A DNA stretch of 64,000 bases from Phaeodactylibacter sp. (GTDB taxonomy: Bacteria > Bacteroidota > Bacteroidia > Chitinophagales > Saprospiraceae): contig NZ_JALEGS010000049.1 in NCBI RefSeq assembly GCF_022763345.1, positions 186,001 through 250,000 on the forward strand, read 5' to 3'. Under the pieces are notes generated by a model, which saw only the letters and a program-made list of their open reading frames with translations, made no database searches and had not been told where the DNA came from. Position numbers and translations under genes: made by a program. Below, piece after piece: positions 1 to 8,849 of the stretch (position 1 is the stretch's first letter; the number at the start of each line of letters is the position of its first letter).

Positions 1-1
1 T

Positions 2-2554
2 ACCGGCATCGTGGAAGGGCAAATCCGCGCAATGGTTGAAATGAAGCAGGCGGAAAATATCAAAAACATCGTTACGGCCGAGCAGATCGTGACGTTTCCA
101 GACCTCAATGCTGCCGAAGTCATGCAACGCATTCCAGGCATCACCCTGCAGCGGGATCAGGGCGAAGGGCGCTTTGTTCAACTCCGCGGCACGCCGCCTG
201 AATTGACCAACTTCAATATCAACGGAGAGCAGGTCCCCTCTCCCGAAGGCAGCTACCGCTATGTAGGCATGGACATCATTCCTTCCGATCAGATCGAAGC
301 GGTGGAAGTTACCAAAGTGATGACGCCCGATATGGACGCTGATGGGATAGGCGGTTCGGTCAATATCAAAACCAAAGGCCCACAGGGTGGTAAGCCTCAA
401 ATCCGTGCCACCCTGGCCAGCGGCTACAACAACCTGCGGGAAACGCCCAACTACAATATGCAGTTTTCCTATGGGCAGCGTTACGAAAAACTGGGCTTTC
501 AGGTTACCGGCAGCTTTTTTGAGAATAACCAGGGCTCCGACAATATCGAGTATAAGTTTGCCAAAGGGCCATTCTTCAATGACGATGATCAGCAGGAAGG
601 ACAGGACAACTTCTTTGTGCACTACCGAGAGGCACAGCTGCGCCATTATGACATCAAGCGGACCCGGATTAGTGTGGCGCCTACCCTCGATTACAAGTTT
701 AGCGAGGACTCGAAGTTGTACCTGCAAGCCATGTACAACAGCTTCACAGATAATGAGACCCGCCGCAGGCTGATTTATGACCTGGAAGACCCCCTAAATG
801 CCAATTATTTTCTGTTTGGGGGCATTGACCATGATGTTCGGGACCGCATCAAGCAGCAACAGCTGAGTACCATCGCCCTGGGCGGTGAGCATAAAATTGG
901 CCGGGTGACCATAGACTACCAGATGTTTTACGCCCGGGCCAGTGAGCGGGAGCCCAATCGCCTGGAAGCCCGCTTTGAGAGCCCCGGGCAGGCCATCACG
1001 ATTGATTTCGATGTATCCGATCCGGACTACCCGCGTGCGACTTATCCCAACGAGACGAATGCCGCCAATGCAACCGACTACGAAAACTTCGAGCTGGATG
1101 AAATGCTGCTGGAAAATACAAATACCCGGGAAGACCTGTATACCCCAAGGGTGAATGTCACCATTCCTTATGAATTCAACAACGGGCAAGAGGGCTATTT
1201 TAAGTTCGGAGGCAAGATACGTTCCCGGGTAAAAACACAGGATATTCGCAGTCAAACCTTTGGAGCTTACCGGGAAGAATCGATTCTTTACCCCGGCACA
1301 GGTGATCCATTGAATTTGGTGACAATAGCCGATGACTTCTATGAGGACAATCTGCTCGATCAGGGCTATGTACTGCAAAATATGCCCTCGGCGGACAAGC
1401 TTCGGGACTTTTATGAGTTTTTCCCGCAATACTTCATCTTCAGCCGCAATGAGACCCGGAAAAATTCCTACAATCAGGATTACGAATACGCTGAGGATAT
1501 CTACGCGGCCTACGGTATGCTCCGCCATGATATTGGGCGGCTGATGATCCTGGGCGGCCTGCGTTTTGAGCGTACAGATGTGACCCGCAACCGTGGTTTT
1601 GGGGTCATTCTGGACGGTAATCGGTTTATCGGGGTGGATACCATTGACAACCGTCGGGTCCAGGAGTTTTGGCTGCCTCAAATTCAGTTGAAGTACGGGC
1701 TTACGCCAAATGTCAACCTTCGCGCGGCTCTCACTTATACCTACTCAAGGCCTAACTACGTAGACGTTATTCCTTCCCGCGAGGAAGACCGCAACGAGGT
1801 CAGCATTGGTAACCCTGACCTCAACTTCCCACGCTCTACCAACGTCGACCTGATGATTGAGCGTTATTACCGCTCCAGTATATTCTCCGGTGGGTTATTC
1901 TACAAGCGCATTGATGATTTCGTCTTTTCCTACAAACGGTTTGGCCGTGAAGGTGCGCCCGGCTCTGGTAACTTCCCGGTTTTTGAATTTACCAAGCCCC
2001 TCAATGGGCAGGATGCGGATGTGCTGGGAGCAGAGTTCCAGGCACAGTTCAAATTTGATTTCTTCAGTGGCTTTTTCAGCAATTTTGGACTGTTTACCAA
2101 TTATACTTACACCTATTCCCGTGCTTACCTGCCCCGCCGGGTGCCTGCCAATTATGCAGAAGCCATTATTATTGATCCGCTGGAGGATGACCTGAGCGAT
2201 TTCTTTACGGAGGAAGACCGGGAAGAGATCGAACTGCCCGGGCAAGCGGCGCACACGGCCAATGTTGCGCTGTTCTATGATTCCCCAAAATTCTTTGCTC
2301 GCCTGACGGCCAACTATCAGGATGATTTTCTCGTGGAAATCGGGCCGGACCCCGACCTCGACGAATATTACGACGAAGCCTTGCGCCTCGATTTAACCAT
2401 GAACTACCAGATGAATGATAAGCTGACTTTCTTCGCAGATTGGATCAACATCACCAATGAGCCCCTTCGCTTCTACCTGGGCACCCCTGATGTCATCAAG
2501 CAGCAGGAGTTTTATTCCTGGTGGATGCGCGCGGGTCTTCGGATTAGTTTATAA
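2..2554 (+). CDS. TonB-dependent receptor, 5' truncated by window edge
   Basis: Outer-membrane TonB-dependent transporter; the frame is open to the first base, so the signal peptide and any N-terminal domain lie outside the window. The visible part begins in the plug domain: a QAENI..V..EQI..FPDLNAAEVMQRIPGI block, RDQGEGRFVQLRG, and DQIEAVEVTKVMTPDMDADGIGGSVNIKTK, which is the pattern of the Caulobacter/Xanthomonas-type receptor subfamily. The rest is an aromatic-rich beta-barrel with alternating strands, ending in a typical C-terminal strand (WWMRAGLRISL). A phytase lipoprotein follows about 60 bases downstream on the same strand, so uptake of a phosphorylated organic compound or its product is a reasonable inference, but the substrate cannot be read from the sequence. 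Confidence 0.93.
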   Translation, partial: TGIVEGQIRAMVEMKQAENIKNIVTAEQIVTFPDLNAAEVMQRIPGITLQRDQGEGRFVQLRGTPPELTNFNINGEQVPSPEGSYRYVGMDIIPSDQIEAVEVTKVMTPDMDADGIGGSVNIKTKGPQGGKPQIRATLASGYNNLRETPNYNMQFSYGQRYEKLGFQVTGSFFENNQGSDNIEYKFAKGPFFNDDDQQEGQDNFFVHYREAQLRHYDIKRTRISVAPTLDYKFSEDSKLYLQAMYNSFTDNETRRRLIYDLEDPLNANYFLFGGIDHDVRDRIKQQQLSTIALGGEHKIGRVTIDYQMFYARASEREPNRLEARFESPGQAITIDFDVSDPDYPRATYPNETNAANATDYENFELDEMLLENTNTREDLYTPRVNVTIPYEFNNGQEGYFKFGGKIRSRVKTQDIRSQTFGAYREESILYPGTGDPLNLVTIADDFYEDNLLDQGYVLQNMPSADKLRDFYEFFPQYFIFSRNETRKNSYNQDYEYAEDIYAAYGMLRHDIGRLMILGGLRFERTDVTRNRGFGVILDGNRFIGVDTIDNRRVQEFWLPQIQLKYGLTPNVNLRAALTYTYSRPNYVDVIPSREEDRNEVSIGNPDLNFPRSTNVDLMIERYYRSSIFSGGLFYKRIDDFVFSYKRFGREGAPGSGNFPVFEFTKPLNGQDADVLGAEFQAQFKFDFFSGFFSNFGLFTNYTYTYSRAYLPRRVPANYAEAIIIDPLEDDLSDFFTEEDREEIELPGQAAHTANVALFYDSPKFFARLTANYQDDFLVEIGPDPDLDEYYDEALRLDLTMNYQMNDKLTFFADWINITNEPLRFYLGTPDVIKQQEFYSWWMRAGLRISL

Positions 2555-2613
2555 ATAATCATTTGTGCTCTGGAAAGGGTCAAATGATGGGGACAGCCTC
2601 CCCGCTAAATAAG

Positions 2614-3672
2614 ATGAACATGAAAAACCTACGCTACCTATTCTTGCTTTTTTGGGTGACTGCTTGCCAAGCTCCGACAGAGGAGGCACAATACAAAACC
2701 CATGAAAAAATCGTGCCCACTCTGAAGACTGAGCCGGTACAATTTGACACAGACGACCCCGCCATCTGGTACAATTCCGACGACCCTGCCCAAAGCCTGG
2801 TGCTGGGTACAGACAAGGAAATCGGCGGTGGTTTGTATGTTTTTGATCTCAAAGGGCGTATTATCGACAGCCTGACCGTTCGAGGGCTGTCCTATCCAAA
2901 TAATGTTGACGTAGAATACGATGTTGCTCTTAGCGATTCTATGACCACAGATATCGCAGTGACCGTTGAACGGCCTCTTGGACTGGTCCGGATTTTTAGC
3001 GTTCCGGAGCTGCAACCGTTGGATGGGGGCGGGATACCTGTCTTTGAAATGGAATCCGACTCTCTAATGCGCCTGCCAATGGGCGTGGCGTTGTACAAAA
3101 AGCCGGATACTGGCGAGGTTCACCTGATTGTCAGCCGTAAGCAAGGGCCTACGGATGGGAATTATCTGGCCCAGTATGCGATCCTGCCAGGCGATTCCAA
3201 TCAGCTGAAGCTAGAGCTGCTGCGCCAGTTTGGGCAGTTCTCCGGTGGCGAAAGCGAAATTGAGGCCATCATGGTGGACGATGCCCTGGGATATGTCTAC
3301 TACTCTGACGAGATGAAGGGGGTCCGAAAGTATTATGCCGACCCGGCTATGGGAGAGGAAGAACTGGCTTTATTCGGTACCGAAGACTTTAAGGAAGACC
3401 GGGAGGGTATCGCTCTTTGGCCCACCTCAGATTCCACAGGGTATATCGTGGTTTCCAATCAGCAGGACCTAAGCTTTAACGTTTACCCCCGAAACCCGGA
3501 AAATCATGCCCATCAGCTGCTGACGAATTGGAAACTATCGACTGTAGAAACGGATGGATGTGAATTGCTGGCTAAGCCCCTGGGGCCGGATTTCCCGAAC
3601 GGGGTCTTCGTTGCGATGTCTGAAGACACGACTTTTCATTATTACGATTTGAGAAAACTGGTTGTGGAATAA
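2614..3672 (+). CDS. Beta-propeller phytase, lipoprotein
   Basis: Probable 3-phytase of the beta-propeller (BPP) family, which removes phosphate from inositol hexakisphosphate in a calcium-dependent way. Family landmarks seen are FDTDDPAIW, LVLGTDKEIGGGLYVFDL, YPNNVDVEYDV, YVYYSDEMKGVRKYYADP and DREGIALW. The start at 2614 (or the in-frame ATG at 2620) gives a short basic-hydrophobic leader ending WVTAC, a lipobox-like site, so the enzyme is probably a lipoprotein. An upstream in-frame start at 2563 would put a polar tail before the leader and is less likely. It is directly downstream of a TonB-dependent receptor, probably in the same transcript, consistent with a phosphate-scavenging pair. 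Confidence 0.92.
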   Translation: MNMKNLRYLFLLFWVTACQAPTEEAQYKTHEKIVPTLKTEPVQFDTDDPAIWYNSDDPAQSLVLGTDKEIGGGLYVFDLKGRIIDSLTVRGLSYPNNVDVEYDVALSDSMTTDIAVTVERPLGLVRIFSVPELQPLDGGGIPVFEMESDSLMRLPMGVALYKKPDTGEVHLIVSRKQGPTDGNYLAQYAILPGDSNQLKLELLRQFGQFSGGESEIEAIMVDDALGYVYYSDEMKGVRKYYADPAMGEEELALFGTEDFKEDREGIALWPTSDSTGYIVVSNQQDLSFNVYPRNPENHAHQLLTNWKLSTVETDGCELLAKPLGPDFPNGVFVAMSEDTTFHYYDLRKLVVE

Positions 3673-3786
3673 TTTGCGCGCTTACCCAACCCTTTTGCCA
3701 ATCCCCTACATCTGTACCCCCGGAAGCCTGCCACAGCAGGTCGTTCCCCTGAAATCACCTGACTTAATTTTAAAAACCTTTTGACT

Positions 3787-3981
3787 ATGAAAGTATCCAA
3801 ATCACTGCTTCAAGCCATCGCGCTGGGGGTTGCCCTGGGCGGCAGCGCCACATCCTGCACGCTACTTGATAACTCCGATGAGGTCAAGCCCGACACCGAA
3901 AAGGCAGCCGAAGATGACCGCTGCCCAACGGATGACAGCGATAAGCCCTGGTACAATTGCCCGGCTTGCGGAATGGGCTAA
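3787..3981 (+). CDS. Small Cys-containing peptide, candidate RiPP precursor
   Basis: A 64-residue peptide with an N-terminal lysine and hydrophobic stretch (residues 2-19) that resembles an export signal, a Cys at 24 in a weak lipobox-like context (SATSC), an acidic middle, and a C-terminal core with Cys46, Cys58 and Cys61 (RCP...YNCPACGMG). Its stop codon lies two bases before the ATG of a DUF692/MNIO enzyme. MNIO enzymes are known to modify Cys or other residues in ribosomally made peptides (methanobactins, bufferins and others), so I infer this is the substrate peptide. A TTG six bases upstream is also in frame. I do not recognise the peptide as a named precursor family, and the modification and function, for example metal binding, are unknown. 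Confidence 0.68.
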   Translation: MKVSKSLLQAIALGVALGGSATSCTLLDNSDEVKPDTEKAAEDDRCPTDDSDKPWYNCPACGMG

Positions 3982-3983
3982 GC

Positions 3984-5135
3984 ATGGAGCATTCCGGTTT
4001 ACAGCGCCCACGCGCTACCCTCGCTTGTAATTTAGACACCAACCTGCTGCGGGCCGCTCACCCTTTGCTCGCAGCAGGGCAGGTGGAGGCATTGGAGTGG
4101 TCCTTCGATGCCCTTTTCCAGTTTCCGGAAATCCCGGACTGGTTTACCGCTCTCATCCAAGCCTACAGTGAGGAGGGACGGCTCGTAGGCCATGGGGTCT
4201 TTTTCTCGCTCTTTTCCGGACGGTGGAGTGCGGAGCAGCAGCAATGGCTCGACCGGCTCAAGGCACTTTCAGAAGTGTATCGTTTTGACCATGTGACGGA
4301 GCACTTTGGCTTTATGACCGGTGCTGATTTTCACAAGGGGGCACCCCTGGGTATACCTTTCACACCCCAAACGCTGCAGCTTGGCCGGGACCGTCTTAAG
4401 CGCATTAGTGCAGCAGCTGGCTGTCCGGTGGGGTTGGAAAACCTTGCTTTTGCCTATACGCTCGATGAAGTGAAGCGCCACGGTGACTTTCTGGAGCAAT
4501 TGCTGGAACCAATCAATGGTTTTATCATTTTGGATCTCCATAATCTGTACTGCCAGCTCCACAATTTCCGTCAATCGGCAGAGGAACTGCTCCGGCTGAT
4601 GCCCCTGCACCGGGTACGGGAAATACACCTCTCCGGTGGCAGCTGGGAACCGGCAGCAACGGCGGGCAATCGCCAAATCCGGCGGGATACCCACGATGAA
4701 TCGGTGCCTCAGGCGGTATTTGATTTGTTGGAAAAAGCCCTGCCGAAGTGCCCGAATTTGAAGTATGTCGTTCTGGAGCAACTAGGAGGGGCACTGGAAA
4801 CACCGGAACAGCAGCAGGCTTTTCAAGCAGACTTTCGCACCATGCACCGCATACTGAAAGGCCATAACCATATGACGGGAAAGCCTGCCCCGCTTAACGA
4901 TTTCCAGGCACCAGCTTTCACCCTGTCGGCTACGCCCCGGTCTGACGAAACCCTGCACCAACAGCAGCAGGCCTTATCTGAAATATTGGAAAATGCAGAA
5001 AACCTGAGGGATGCCCGCACTCAATTGTCTGCTTCCCCCCTGGCGGATACCGCCTGGAAGGTCGAACATTGGGAAGACGATATGCTGGAAACCGCTAGGC
5101 GGATTGCTCAGAAATGGAAGGGCGGTTGGGGTTAA
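3984..5135 (+). CDS. DUF692/MNIO family iron-dependent oxidase, probable RiPP-modifying enzyme
   Basis: A 383-residue TIM-barrel protein of the DUF692 family (multinuclear non-heme iron oxidases such as MbnB and BufB). Likely metal ligands are all visible: His70 (GHGVFF), Glu106/His107 (TEHFGF), Glu152 (LENLAF), Asp184/His186 (LDLHNLYCQ), His215 (EIHLSGG), Asp235/His237 (DTHDESVP) and Glu265 (VVLEQLGG). The ATG at 3984 follows the precursor-like peptide by two bases, indicating translational coupling; a longer TTG-started version would overlap that gene. The family is usually about 280 residues; here an extra C-terminal part of roughly 90 residues (from about 295) is mostly helical by composition and could replace a separate partner protein. 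The 3' end overlaps the convergent epimerase gene by 41 bases. Confidence 0.88.
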   Translation: MEHSGLQRPRATLACNLDTNLLRAAHPLLAAGQVEALEWSFDALFQFPEIPDWFTALIQAYSEEGRLVGHGVFFSLFSGRWSAEQQQWLDRLKALSEVYRFDHVTEHFGFMTGADFHKGAPLGIPFTPQTLQLGRDRLKRISAAAGCPVGLENLAFAYTLDEVKRHGDFLEQLLEPINGFIILDLHNLYCQLHNFRQSAEELLRLMPLHRVREIHLSGGSWEPAATAGNRQIRRDTHDESVPQAVFDLLEKALPKCPNLKYVVLEQLGGALETPEQQQAFQADFRTMHRILKGHNHMTGKPAPLNDFQAPAFTLSATPRSDETLHQQQQALSEILENAENLRDARTQLSASPLADTAWKVEHWEDDMLETARRIAQKWKGGWG

Positions 5136-6144
5136 GGCGAACGGCTTTTTCCCCCTCGGCCTGCCGGTAAGCTTCGGCTGTCTCCCGGATAGTCTGAGCG
5201 ATGGGCGTGTACGCAAAATCGAAGGGCTGCAGCGATTTCTGGTTGTCGTAGTAGAACACCCAGCTCGAATTGCGGGCGGTCTCCCGGGTGAGGAAAGGGC
5301 GCTTGCCGGTCAGTTTAGCTTGCAGCCAGGCCAGCCGCCAGGATAAACCGCGCAGTATTTTTCCGACCTTATACTTAGGCGGCTTGACGCCTAGCGCTTC
5401 TGCCACTTCCGTAAGCAACTGCTTATAAGGGTAGTGCTCCGCATTGAGGATGAAGCGCTCGTTTTTGATGTTGCTTTCCATCAGCCGGACCATATACCAG
5501 GCGACATCGCGTACGTCCACCAGGCCAGTCATGCCAACAGGATAAAAAGGGAAGCCTTTGTCGATCATAGAGAAGAAATGCGCCGGGCCACTATGCCAAA
5601 AACCACTGCCCAGTACAATGGAAGGATTGACCACCGCAATATCCAGCCCTTCGGCAAAGCCGCGCCACACCTCCATCTCACCCTGATATTTGCTAACGGC
5701 GTATCGGGTGTTGAAGGGGCTGCGCTCCCACTTGGCGGTTTCGGTGATGGTAATGCCCTGCTTGGTCCGGCCCAGGGCTGCGACAGAACTTACGTACAGC
5801 AATTTTTTAATTCCCAACTTAAGCGCAGTATTCACTACGTTAGCCGTGCCGGTAATGTTGACCGTGCGCAGGTGCCGGGCGTCAGCAGGATCAAAGGAGA
5901 CGACGGCCGCACAGTGAAAAACATAGTCACAGCCCTCCATTGCTTGTTCCAGCGCGAAAATATCCAGGATATCGCCGTCAACCCACTCTACCTTCGCAGC
6001 CAGATCAGCCACCAGGTCCATCGGGCTGCCTGGCCGGCGGAAGGCCCGGATACGGTCAAAGCCATCCATCAGGAGCTGTTGCAGCAGATGAGAACCGATA
6101 AACCCGGTTGCACCGGTGATGAGTATGGAGTTGTTTTTATCCAT
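5095..6144 (-). CDS. NAD(P)-dependent epimerase/dehydratase family protein
   Basis: Extended short-chain dehydrogenase of 349 residues. The Rossmann nucleotide-binding motif GATGFIGSH is at residues 11-19, the active-site pair is in YAVSKYQGE (Tyr-x3-Lys), and the order SSVAALG before it is typical of dihydroflavonol 4-reductase-like or 3-beta-HSD-like family members. The physiological substrate cannot be determined. It starts directly after the anmK stop codon, so the two are probably co-transcribed, and its 3' end overlaps the convergent MNIO gene by 41 bases. Confidence 0.9.
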   Translation of the reverse strand: MDKNNSILITGATGFIGSHLLQQLLMDGFDRIRAFRRPGSPMDLVADLAAKVEWVDGDILDIFALEQAMEGCDYVFHCAAVVSFDPADARHLRTVNITGTANVVNTALKLGIKKLLYVSSVAALGRTKQGITITETAKWERSPFNTRYAVSKYQGEMEVWRGFAEGLDIAVVNPSIVLGSGFWHSGPAHFFSMIDKGFPFYPVGMTGLVDVRDVAWYMVRLMESNIKNERFILNAEHYPYKQLLTEVAEALGVKPPKYKVGKILRGLSWRLAWLQAKLTGKRPFLTRETARNSSWVFYYDNQKSLQPFDFAYTPIAQTIRETAEAYRQAEGEKAVRLNPNRPSISEQSA

Positions 6145-7263
6145 TTAGCGGTTATGCGTTTTGGGCGGTGTATGCAGCCCGCCACCGCAGCTTGGTGCAG
6201 TGCTGCCAGTAGCTGTAGGCAGGGTGTTGGGCAGCTCCTCAAGGCGTAGGGCACCCATGAGGGCCATCAAAATGGCTTCTTTGTATTCGATAATTAGGGG
6301 TGAAGGCACTTCTACAGCTAAGGAACGGTTTTTTTCGCACTTCGCGCGGATGCACTCCACCAGAAACGTGTTGAACGCCCCCCCGCCGGTAAGCAGCATG
6401 GCATGAGGCTCGGGTTGCAGTTTGGCCTTTTGCGCTATAGCGCTGATGCTATCGTCAACACTTTGGGCAATTTGCCAGCAGGCCGTGTGCAGCCGGTCTG
6501 CCACAGAAGCCGGGTAATCCATGTAGAGGGGGAGCAGTTGTTCCTGTACCCAGTCATTGCCCAGCGATTTTGGAAAGTCAGCCTGATGATAAGGCAAAGC
6601 CATCGCTTGTTCCAGCAGTTCGGGCAGCAGTTTCCCCGTTCGGGCTATGGCTCCTCCTTTATCGTAGGGCTGCCCGGCTTCCTGTGCCAGGGCATTGAGC
6701 ACCTGGTTCGCACCGCTGCAATCAAAGGCAACATAACCTTGCTCCGTTCGGGCGCTGATATTGGCAATGCCGCCCAGGTTCAGCATAAAGGTCTGCTCCG
6801 GAAACAGGTAGTGGTCCGCAACAGGGGCTATGGGTGCACCCTGTCCACCAAGCGCAACGTCCTGCATGCGGAAGTTGTCGATAGCCGGCCGACCGGTAAT
6901 CGCTGCAATCGCCGCGCCGTCCCCGATTTGTGTGGAAACGCCTGATTCCGGGAAGTGAAAAATTGTGTGCCCGTGGGAAGCGATGGCATCAGCATCTACC
7001 GTCTGTACCTCCAGAAAAGCCTTCGATTGCTCTCCCAGAAACTGCCCGAACTGGGCGTGGGCTACCGCCAACTCCCGGGCACTGCCGGAGGGAAGCGCAC
7101 GGAGCCGTCGAACCCAGTCTTCCGGAAAAGGGCGGGCTTCACATGCGAGAGTTTCCCAATGCTGAAGTGACTGACCATTGAACTCAAAAGTGCAAAGCGC
7201 CATATCCAGCCCATCCAAAGCGCTACCGGACATTATGCCGAGTATGGTGTGCTTATTGCCCAA
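6145..7263 (-). CDS. anmK: Anhydro-N-acetylmuramic acid kinase
   Basis: Cytoplasmic kinase of cell-wall recycling that hydrolyses and phosphorylates 1,6-anhydro-N-acetylmuramate. The 372-residue protein shows the family blocks GIMSGSALDGLDMALC (N-terminal phosphate loop), ASHGHTIFH, LNLGGIANIS, FDCSGANQVLNAL and LLTGGGAFNTFLVE, in the expected order and at normal length. The start overlaps the end of the upstream cytochrome gene by 11 bases, and the stop abuts the start of the epimerase gene. This suggests a compact minus-strand operon of cytochrome, anmK and epimerase. Confidence 0.95.
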   Translation of the reverse strand: MGNKHTILGIMSGSALDGLDMALCTFEFNGQSLQHWETLACEARPFPEDWVRRLRALPSGSARELAVAHAQFGQFLGEQSKAFLEVQTVDADAIASHGHTIFHFPESGVSTQIGDGAAIAAITGRPAIDNFRMQDVALGGQGAPIAPVADHYLFPEQTFMLNLGGIANISARTEQGYVAFDCSGANQVLNALAQEAGQPYDKGGAIARTGKLLPELLEQAMALPYHQADFPKSLGNDWVQEQLLPLYMDYPASVADRLHTACWQIAQSVDDSISAIAQKAKLQPEPHAMLLTGGGAFNTFLVECIRAKCEKNRSLAVEVPSPLIIEYKEAILMALMGALRLEELPNTLPTATGSTAPSCGGGLHTPPKTHNR

Positions 7264-7597
7264 GTTTCATGGTGTATTTAGCGACTGCTTTGATTTCTTT
7301 CTCATCCAGCAGCGCTTCAAAGGCGGTCATGGCTTTGCGGCCGTTGGTGATGACGTTGATGCGCTCTTCCAGCGTTAGCTCTGATTCCTGAAGATTATAG
7401 GCACCGCTTGCACCCATATCGCCGTATAGGCCATGGCAGGTGACGCAGTATTGCTTGTAGATTTTCTCACCATCTGGTTTGGCTGCAGCCGCTACAGCTT
7501 TAGCACCGGCGCTGGAGTTGCTTTCAGCAGGAGCACTACTGCCACCACAGGCGTAAACGAATGCGGCAATAGCTATAAATACCAATCCTTTTCTCAT
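7253..7597 (-). CDS. Small c-type cytochrome, lipoprotein
   Basis: A 114-residue monohaem cytochrome c. The haem-binding CVTCH motif is present, followed by GLYGDMGASGAYNL and a plausible distal Met in RKAMTAFEA. The chosen ATG gives a leader MRKGLVFIAIAAFVYACGG with a lipobox-like Cys, so the protein is likely a periplasm-facing lipoprotein. A start nine codons upstream would place charged residues before this leader. It probably serves as a soluble or anchored electron carrier; the partner oxidase is not in this window. Confidence 0.9.
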   Translation of the reverse strand: MRKGLVFIAIAAFVYACGGSSAPAESNSSAGAKAVAAAAKPDGEKIYKQYCVTCHGLYGDMGASGAYNLQESELTLEERINVITNGRKAMTAFEALLDEKEIKAVAKYTMKLGQ

Positions 7598-7696
7598 TGA
7601 TCTTATTTTTTGGCAAATTAACAAAATAGAGTGGGGTAGGTTGGTAAGGCGAAGGGGTTTGTGGAAAAATGAGCACCTGGAAGGGCGGTAAGGAAG

Positions 7697-8080
7697 CTAC
7701 AGCACATACCTTTGATACAGCCTTTCAAGCACCGCTTCGGGATCATGGCATAATCCGGGATGGGTTGGGGAGCTCTGAATGATGGTGCTCCTGGCGGCCA
7801 CCAGCCACCGGAAACGGGAGGGCATGTCGAGTTCGCCAATCTTACCGCCCTGCCGCCCTCCGCCGCATACCGCTTCCCAGGCTTTCAGGTAGCGGCGGAC
7901 CATATCTACATCAGTTTCCTTTGAAAAGGCTTTGACCTTTGCCTCATCTATCTGGTACCTGATGCCCAGAAACCGCTTCCGTTTGGAAAACAAAATGACA
8001 CCAATGTTCAGGAACTCCTCCCGCTCTACTTTGGGTACCAGCCTGACCACCGCGTATTCGTAGGTTACTCTATTTTGCAT
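7697..8080 (-). CDS. DUF3037 family protein
   Basis: A 127-residue protein matching the DUF3037 pattern: an N-terminal YEYAVVRLVPKVEREEFLNIGVILF block and a helical second half with SRFRWLVAARSTIIQSSPTHPGLC. Function of the family is unknown. Its start lies inside the end of the upstream HipA-like kinase gene (11-base overlap), an arrangement I recall for DUF3037 genes in other bacteria. The tight coupling suggests the two proteins act together. Confidence 0.85.
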   Translation of the reverse strand: MQNRVTYEYAVVRLVPKVEREEFLNIGVILFSKRKRFLGIRYQIDEAKVKAFSKETDVDMVRRYLKAWEAVCGGGRQGGKIGELDMPSRFRWLVAARSTIIQSSPTHPGLCHDPEAVLERLYQRYVL

Positions 8081-8849
8081 CTAAAGCTTCTTTGGCCAGT
8101 ACATCAATTTTATCCAGTTTAGCGTTCAGGAATTCTTGGTAAGCGCTTCTTTTCTCTCCAGGTGTCAGTTCCATATCCTCTTCCATCAGCCATTCTTCAG
8201 GGATGGTGGAAATGATTTCGGCGATTTTGGCTTCGTCGATGGCTGCGCGGATATCCCCGGACGCCTCAGGCAGGTGGTTGGCTTTTGCCAAAAGGACGTG
8301 GTCTTTCACTTTTGGGAAAGTCCGGGGTAGGTAATCGCGCCAGTTTTTCCAGTTGTGGTGGAAGTAAAGGCTGGCACCATGATCAATCAGCCACAGTTCC
8401 CTGTTCCAATTGAGCAGGTTGGTATTTTTTGCGGTCCGGTCGATATTGTTGATCAGGCTGTCCAGCAAAACCACCTTGGAAGCGGAATAAGAATCGGCCT
8501 CGGACACCAGGGGGTCGTAGGTGATGGCTCCGGAAAGGAAGTGGAGCCCGAGGTTAAGTCCAACGCTAAACTTCAGCAAATCCTGGATTTCCTCGTCCGG
8601 CTCCGTTTTGCTGAACGAGTCGTCGAGGTTCATGAAGACCACCTCCGGCACATTCAGCCCAATTGTTTTGGCCAGCAGCCCGCCGATGAGTTCGGCGATC
8701 AGGGCTTTCTTACCCTGTCCGGCACCCCGGAATTTCAGGACGTACAAAAACTCGTCATCAGCTTCCACAATAGCGGGCAAAGAGCCGCCTTCTCTCAGGG
8801 GCTTCAGGTATTGCACCACATCAACGGTTCTCACTTCTATATTACTCAT
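8070..8849 (-). CDS. HipA-like kinase family protein
   Basis: A 259-residue protein of the HipA-like/PI3-4-kinase-like fold group. Possible catalytic residues are Asp137 and Asn142/Asn144 in NIDRTAKNTNLL, which resembles the D-R-x3-N loop of this fold, and Asp156 in LIDHGASLYF, resembling the metal-binding loop. It is much shorter than HipA toxins and has no HipB-like antitoxin beside it; instead it overlaps a DUF3037 gene by 11 bases. In-frame upstream starts at 8909 (ATG) and 8921 (GTG) would add a basic low-complexity tail, so I chose the ATG at 8849. Substrate unknown. Confidence 0.82.
   Translation of the reverse strand: MSNIEVRTVDVVQYLKPLREGGSLPAIVEADDEFLYVLKFRGAGQGKKALIAELIGGLLAKTIGLNVPEVVFMNLDDSFSKTEPDEEIQDLLKFSVGLNLGLHFLSGAITYDPLVSEADSYSASKVVLLDSLINNIDRTAKNTNLLNWNRELWLIDHGASLYFHHNWKNWRDYLPRTFPKVKDHVLLAKANHLPEASGDIRAAIDEAKIAEIISTIPEEWLMEEDMELTPGEKRSAYQEFLNAKLDKIDVLAKEALDAK

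Noticed and set aside
794..1681. Open frame of about 295 codons opposite the TonB receptor
   Set aside because: The receptor's plug and barrel motifs are clear on the plus strand, and the opposite frame has none.
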